NCBI GenBank assembly: GCA_017619755.1
Contig: JAFZRU010000016.1
Span: 1 to 64,000, forward strand
Source of the DNA: Prevotella sp.
GTDB lineage: Bacteria; Bacteroidota; Bacteroidia; Bacteroidales; Bacteroidaceae
Reading direction: 5' to 3'
DNA length: 64,000 bases
Each line of letters opens with the position of its first letter. The stretch's first letter is position 1. Shown here piece by piece: positions 62,262-64,000 of the stretch. A program made the position numbers and the translations under genes. The notes below the pieces were generated by a model that was not told the origin of the DNA, did no database searches, and worked only from the letters and a program-made list of their open reading frames with translations.

Positions 62262-62705
62262 CTATATTTTAAACAATCTGAAAGCGTTCGTCGGTAAGGC
62301 GTTACACCAAAAGATGGATGTTAGAAAATAAAGAAAAGATGCCAAAATAGCATTTCCCAGAGCAATTTTCAACTCCAGAACAAATGCGCCTTGGAGTTTA
62401 GGAACCACAGCTACATATTCAAATCCAAGAGTGGTAAGGAATGTCAACGCAAATGTTCCTATAAGAAAAAAGATCCAATGCTTTGGCGTATAATGCCTAC
62501 CTGGACAATTGTTATAAGGCTGATAGTAATAGGCGGCAAGCACCAGTCCTAATACAACAAAGATGATTACAATGAAAAAAGAAACCCCTTCAAGCTTATT
62601 CCAAAACGATTGGGCTTGTTTGTATAAAGCTTCGTTGTTTTGGAACTGTCTTGTGAATTCAGGCATCCCACCAGCAATCAACTTGTATAAAGGAAGCAAT
62701 TTCAT
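62262..62705 (-). CDS. three-helix membrane protein of the cluster
   Basis: A 147-residue inner-membrane protein with predicted helices at about 41-60 (VSFFIVIIFVVLGLVLAAYY), 77-100 and 112-133. No family recognised. It lies 2 nt after the lipoprotein gene and 6 nt before the tubulin-like gene, so it may dock the cytoplasmic NTPase on the membrane. Confidence 0.8.
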   Translation of the reverse strand: MKLLPLYKLIAGGMPEFTRQFQNNEALYKQAQSFWNKLEGVSFFIVIIFVVLGLVLAAYYYQPYNNCPGRHYTPKHWIFFLIGTFALTFLTTLGFEYVAVVPKLQGAFVLELKIALGNAILASFLYFLTSIFWCNALPTNAFRLFKI

Positions 62706-62707
62706 AA

Positions 62708-63967
62708 TTATTGATTTTTAGAGATTAATATATAGTTTGGTTTTAATGACTTATTCACAACACTTCCCTTAAACATCCCTAAGATAAAATTATCTACAGA
62801 ATAAGACTTAGTACAATCATTTTCATCTTGTGTGTCAAAATATGGCATAAATAATCCTAAGTTCATATTAGGTAAATCAAGTGTCCATTCTATGACCTCC
62901 GAATCCTGTGCTAAGTCAAACACCTTTAATTCCACTATAGCCGTAGCCTTTCGAACTAACATATTGGTTCTATCTTTTTCCGTGATATTCTTAACATCAA
63001 ATACGACATGCCAAATAGAATCATTCGAGCCATATAGAGGTTTTGTATGAAATGACTGTGCAAAAACTTCAGGGGAAGTCAGAATCCACCGGTAATTCTC
63101 AAGACCTACCTTCATCTTAATAGTACAGGTGTCGCCATCGAATCCAACGAATGTTGGTTCTTCATTAAGCTGATAGCAGTTATCTGGTATGCCAAAAGAA
63201 CAGGATACCCTGCCATAGTCAATACCACTATCTATATTGTCAATAAAGTGACCATTCATTTCCAACATAGAAGAAACAACATTTCTAACCGAAGCAACTT
63301 GTTCGCCATTTCCAATTATGAAATAGTAATATGGAGATTTGTCAGTCATCACATTTCCACTCTTGTCTAAATAATCTGATGTCGCACCAACTAAACATAC
63401 AGCTTTGTTGTAATTGCCTAAGATTTTACTAATGTCTGTACTGTATTGAGTTAGTAACACCTCAGGGGCAGCAGATCCGACAGGACTATATTTCATGTCT
63501 GAGATTAGAATGGCCACTTCACCATCATCTGGATGCAAATCGGAAATGACCGATTGTAGCATAAGAGGTACCCTCGTGGATGCAGAAGATATAAACGCAC
63601 CTGTATTCATTTTAGTCTGAAAGTCTGGCATAGCAATAATTTCTCCAACATCGCCATTATTCGTTAAGATGGTCACACCTGGTGTAATTTGCGAATAGTA
63701 ACTTAAAATCTGCCAAACATCAGCCTTAAATTGAGTTGGTCTATTGGGGCGGAAGAAACCATTCATACTACCTGACACCTCCACATAAAACTTTACGTTG
63801 ATAGGCACTTGTGGATTAAATGGAATTTCTGTTGAATCCGCTAAAACCAATGTCCCATTACTCTCAAAATGTGGGTCGTTGACAGTATTAATATTGCTAC
63901 ATGAAAACAAAATGAGGATTGCAAAGGATGCCAATGCATGCTTCAGGTAGTGTTTCTTCGTATACAT
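62708..63967 (-). CDS. lipoprotein with von Willebrand A-like domain
   Basis: A 419-residue exported protein. The lipobox is ASFAILILFSC with Cys23, then a short Ser/Asn spacer. The mature part starts like a vWA domain: KFYVEVSGSMNGFF, where the MIDAS DxSxS becomes E63-V-S65-G-S67, then SASTRVPLMLQS (the Thr) and VAILISDMKYSP (the Asp). The Glu replacement may weaken metal binding. The C-terminal half is beta-rich. It is the first gene of the cluster seen here; 33 nt remain to the window edge, so an upstream gene or promoter may lie outside. Confidence 0.8.
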   Translation of the reverse strand: MYTKKHYLKHALASFAILILFSCSNINTVNDPHFESNGTLVLADSTEIPFNPQVPINVKFYVEVSGSMNGFFRPNRPTQFKADVWQILSYYSQITPGVTILTNNGDVGEIIAMPDFQTKMNTGAFISSASTRVPLMLQSVISDLHPDDGEVAILISDMKYSPVGSAAPEVLLTQYSTDISKILGNYNKAVCLVGATSDYLDKSGNVMTDKSPYYYFIIGNGEQVASVRNVVSSMLEMNGHFIDNIDSGIDYGRVSCSFGIPDNCYQLNEEPTFVGFDGDTCTIKMKVGLENYRWILTSPEVFAQSFHTKPLYGSNDSIWHVVFDVKNITEKDRTNMLVRKATAIVELKVFDLAQDSEVIEWTLDLPNMNLGLFMPYFDTQDENDCTKSYSVDNFILGMFKGSVVNKSLKPNYILISKNQ

Positions 63968-64000
63968 AATAGTTAATTATCTAAACCACAGATAATGTCT

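Noticed and set aside
53079..63967. Calling the cluster a known Zorya type
   Set aside because: Only the ZorA/ZorB-like pair matches; no ZorC, ZorD helicase, ZorE HNH nuclease or other Zorya partner was recognised, and the two cytoskeletal NTPases do not belong to those types.
1..64000. tRNA or rRNA genes, including an integration-site tRNA beside the 53-64 kb cluster
   Set aside because: I saw no cloverleaf-like or rRNA-like sequence; a tRNA could lie beyond the right edge.

Overview
The window looks like a Bacteroidales chromosome, most likely Prevotella or a close relative. The evidence is a PorQ-type type IX secretion component, several proteins ending in Por/T9SS-like tails, a C10 streptopain-type protease, an alpha-2-macroglobulin, DUF1573, DUF4924 and LytTR signalling proteins. 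Upstream regions also carry the Bacteroidota promoter signature (-7 TAnnTTTG with a -33 TTTG 19-21 nt upstream). The genus is an inference. No tRNA, rRNA, CRISPR array or complete insertion sequence was seen.

Region by region. 1-2.4 kb: a GC-rich structured stretch of unknown nature, a GH5 glycanase and a lipoprotein. 2.4-6.9 kb: a minus-strand operon (TonB-like protein, polyprenyl diphosphate synthase, hypothetical, TatD hydrolase, PagL-like barrel). 7.1-8.7 kb: porQ and cmk. 8.8-20.5 kb: a minus-strand run of alpha-2-macroglobulin, DUF1573, MeaB, IspH and a C10 protease. 20.7-24.2 kb: MATE exporter, Fe-alcohol dehydrogenase, ECF sigma factor and a mini-protein that is essentially a signal peptide plus sorting tail. 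24.3-26 kb: an accessory scar with a MITE-like element and a decapitated phage-head/toxin chimera. 26-28.2 kb: SPFH protein, ribbon-helix-helix protein, DUF1648 protein and nucleotidyltransferase-fold protein. 28.6-35 kb: a TolC-MacA-MacB efflux operon with its own LytS/LytTR pair; the kinase gene is split by one in-frame stop, and tandem 21-bp repeats lie upstream of the promoter. 35-40.6 kb: GH53 galactanase, HAD phosphatase and MalQ. 41-52.2 kb: housekeeping genes (mltG, fmt, CLC channel, threonylcarbamoyl-AMP synthase, glycosyltransferase, ROK kinase, LysE-type exporter, DUF4924, rfbD, prfC). 52.4-52.8 kb: a STAS-like gene beside another MITE-like element.

53.1-64.0 kb is the most interesting region: a tightly packed, visibly AT-richer, nine-gene minus-strand cluster. 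In transcription order it encodes a lipoprotein with a degenerate von Willebrand A-like motif, a three-helix membrane protein, a tubulin-like GTPase, an unknown protein, an actin/Hsp70-fold ATPase, a ZorA/MotA-like channel subunit with a long coiled-coil tail, a ZorB/MotB-like subunit with an OmpA-like domain, a tandem DUF4357 protein, and a membrane-anchored DNA/RNA non-specific nuclease predicted to face the periplasm. I read it as a candidate envelope-spanning, ion-driven defence or stress machine related to Zorya only through its motor pair. I do not recognise the combination as a described system.

At least three related MITE-like elements (copies A, B, C), plus a fourth with similar ends but a different interior (D), lie in intergenic spaces. 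They share inverted ends near GGTAACWATTCAG.
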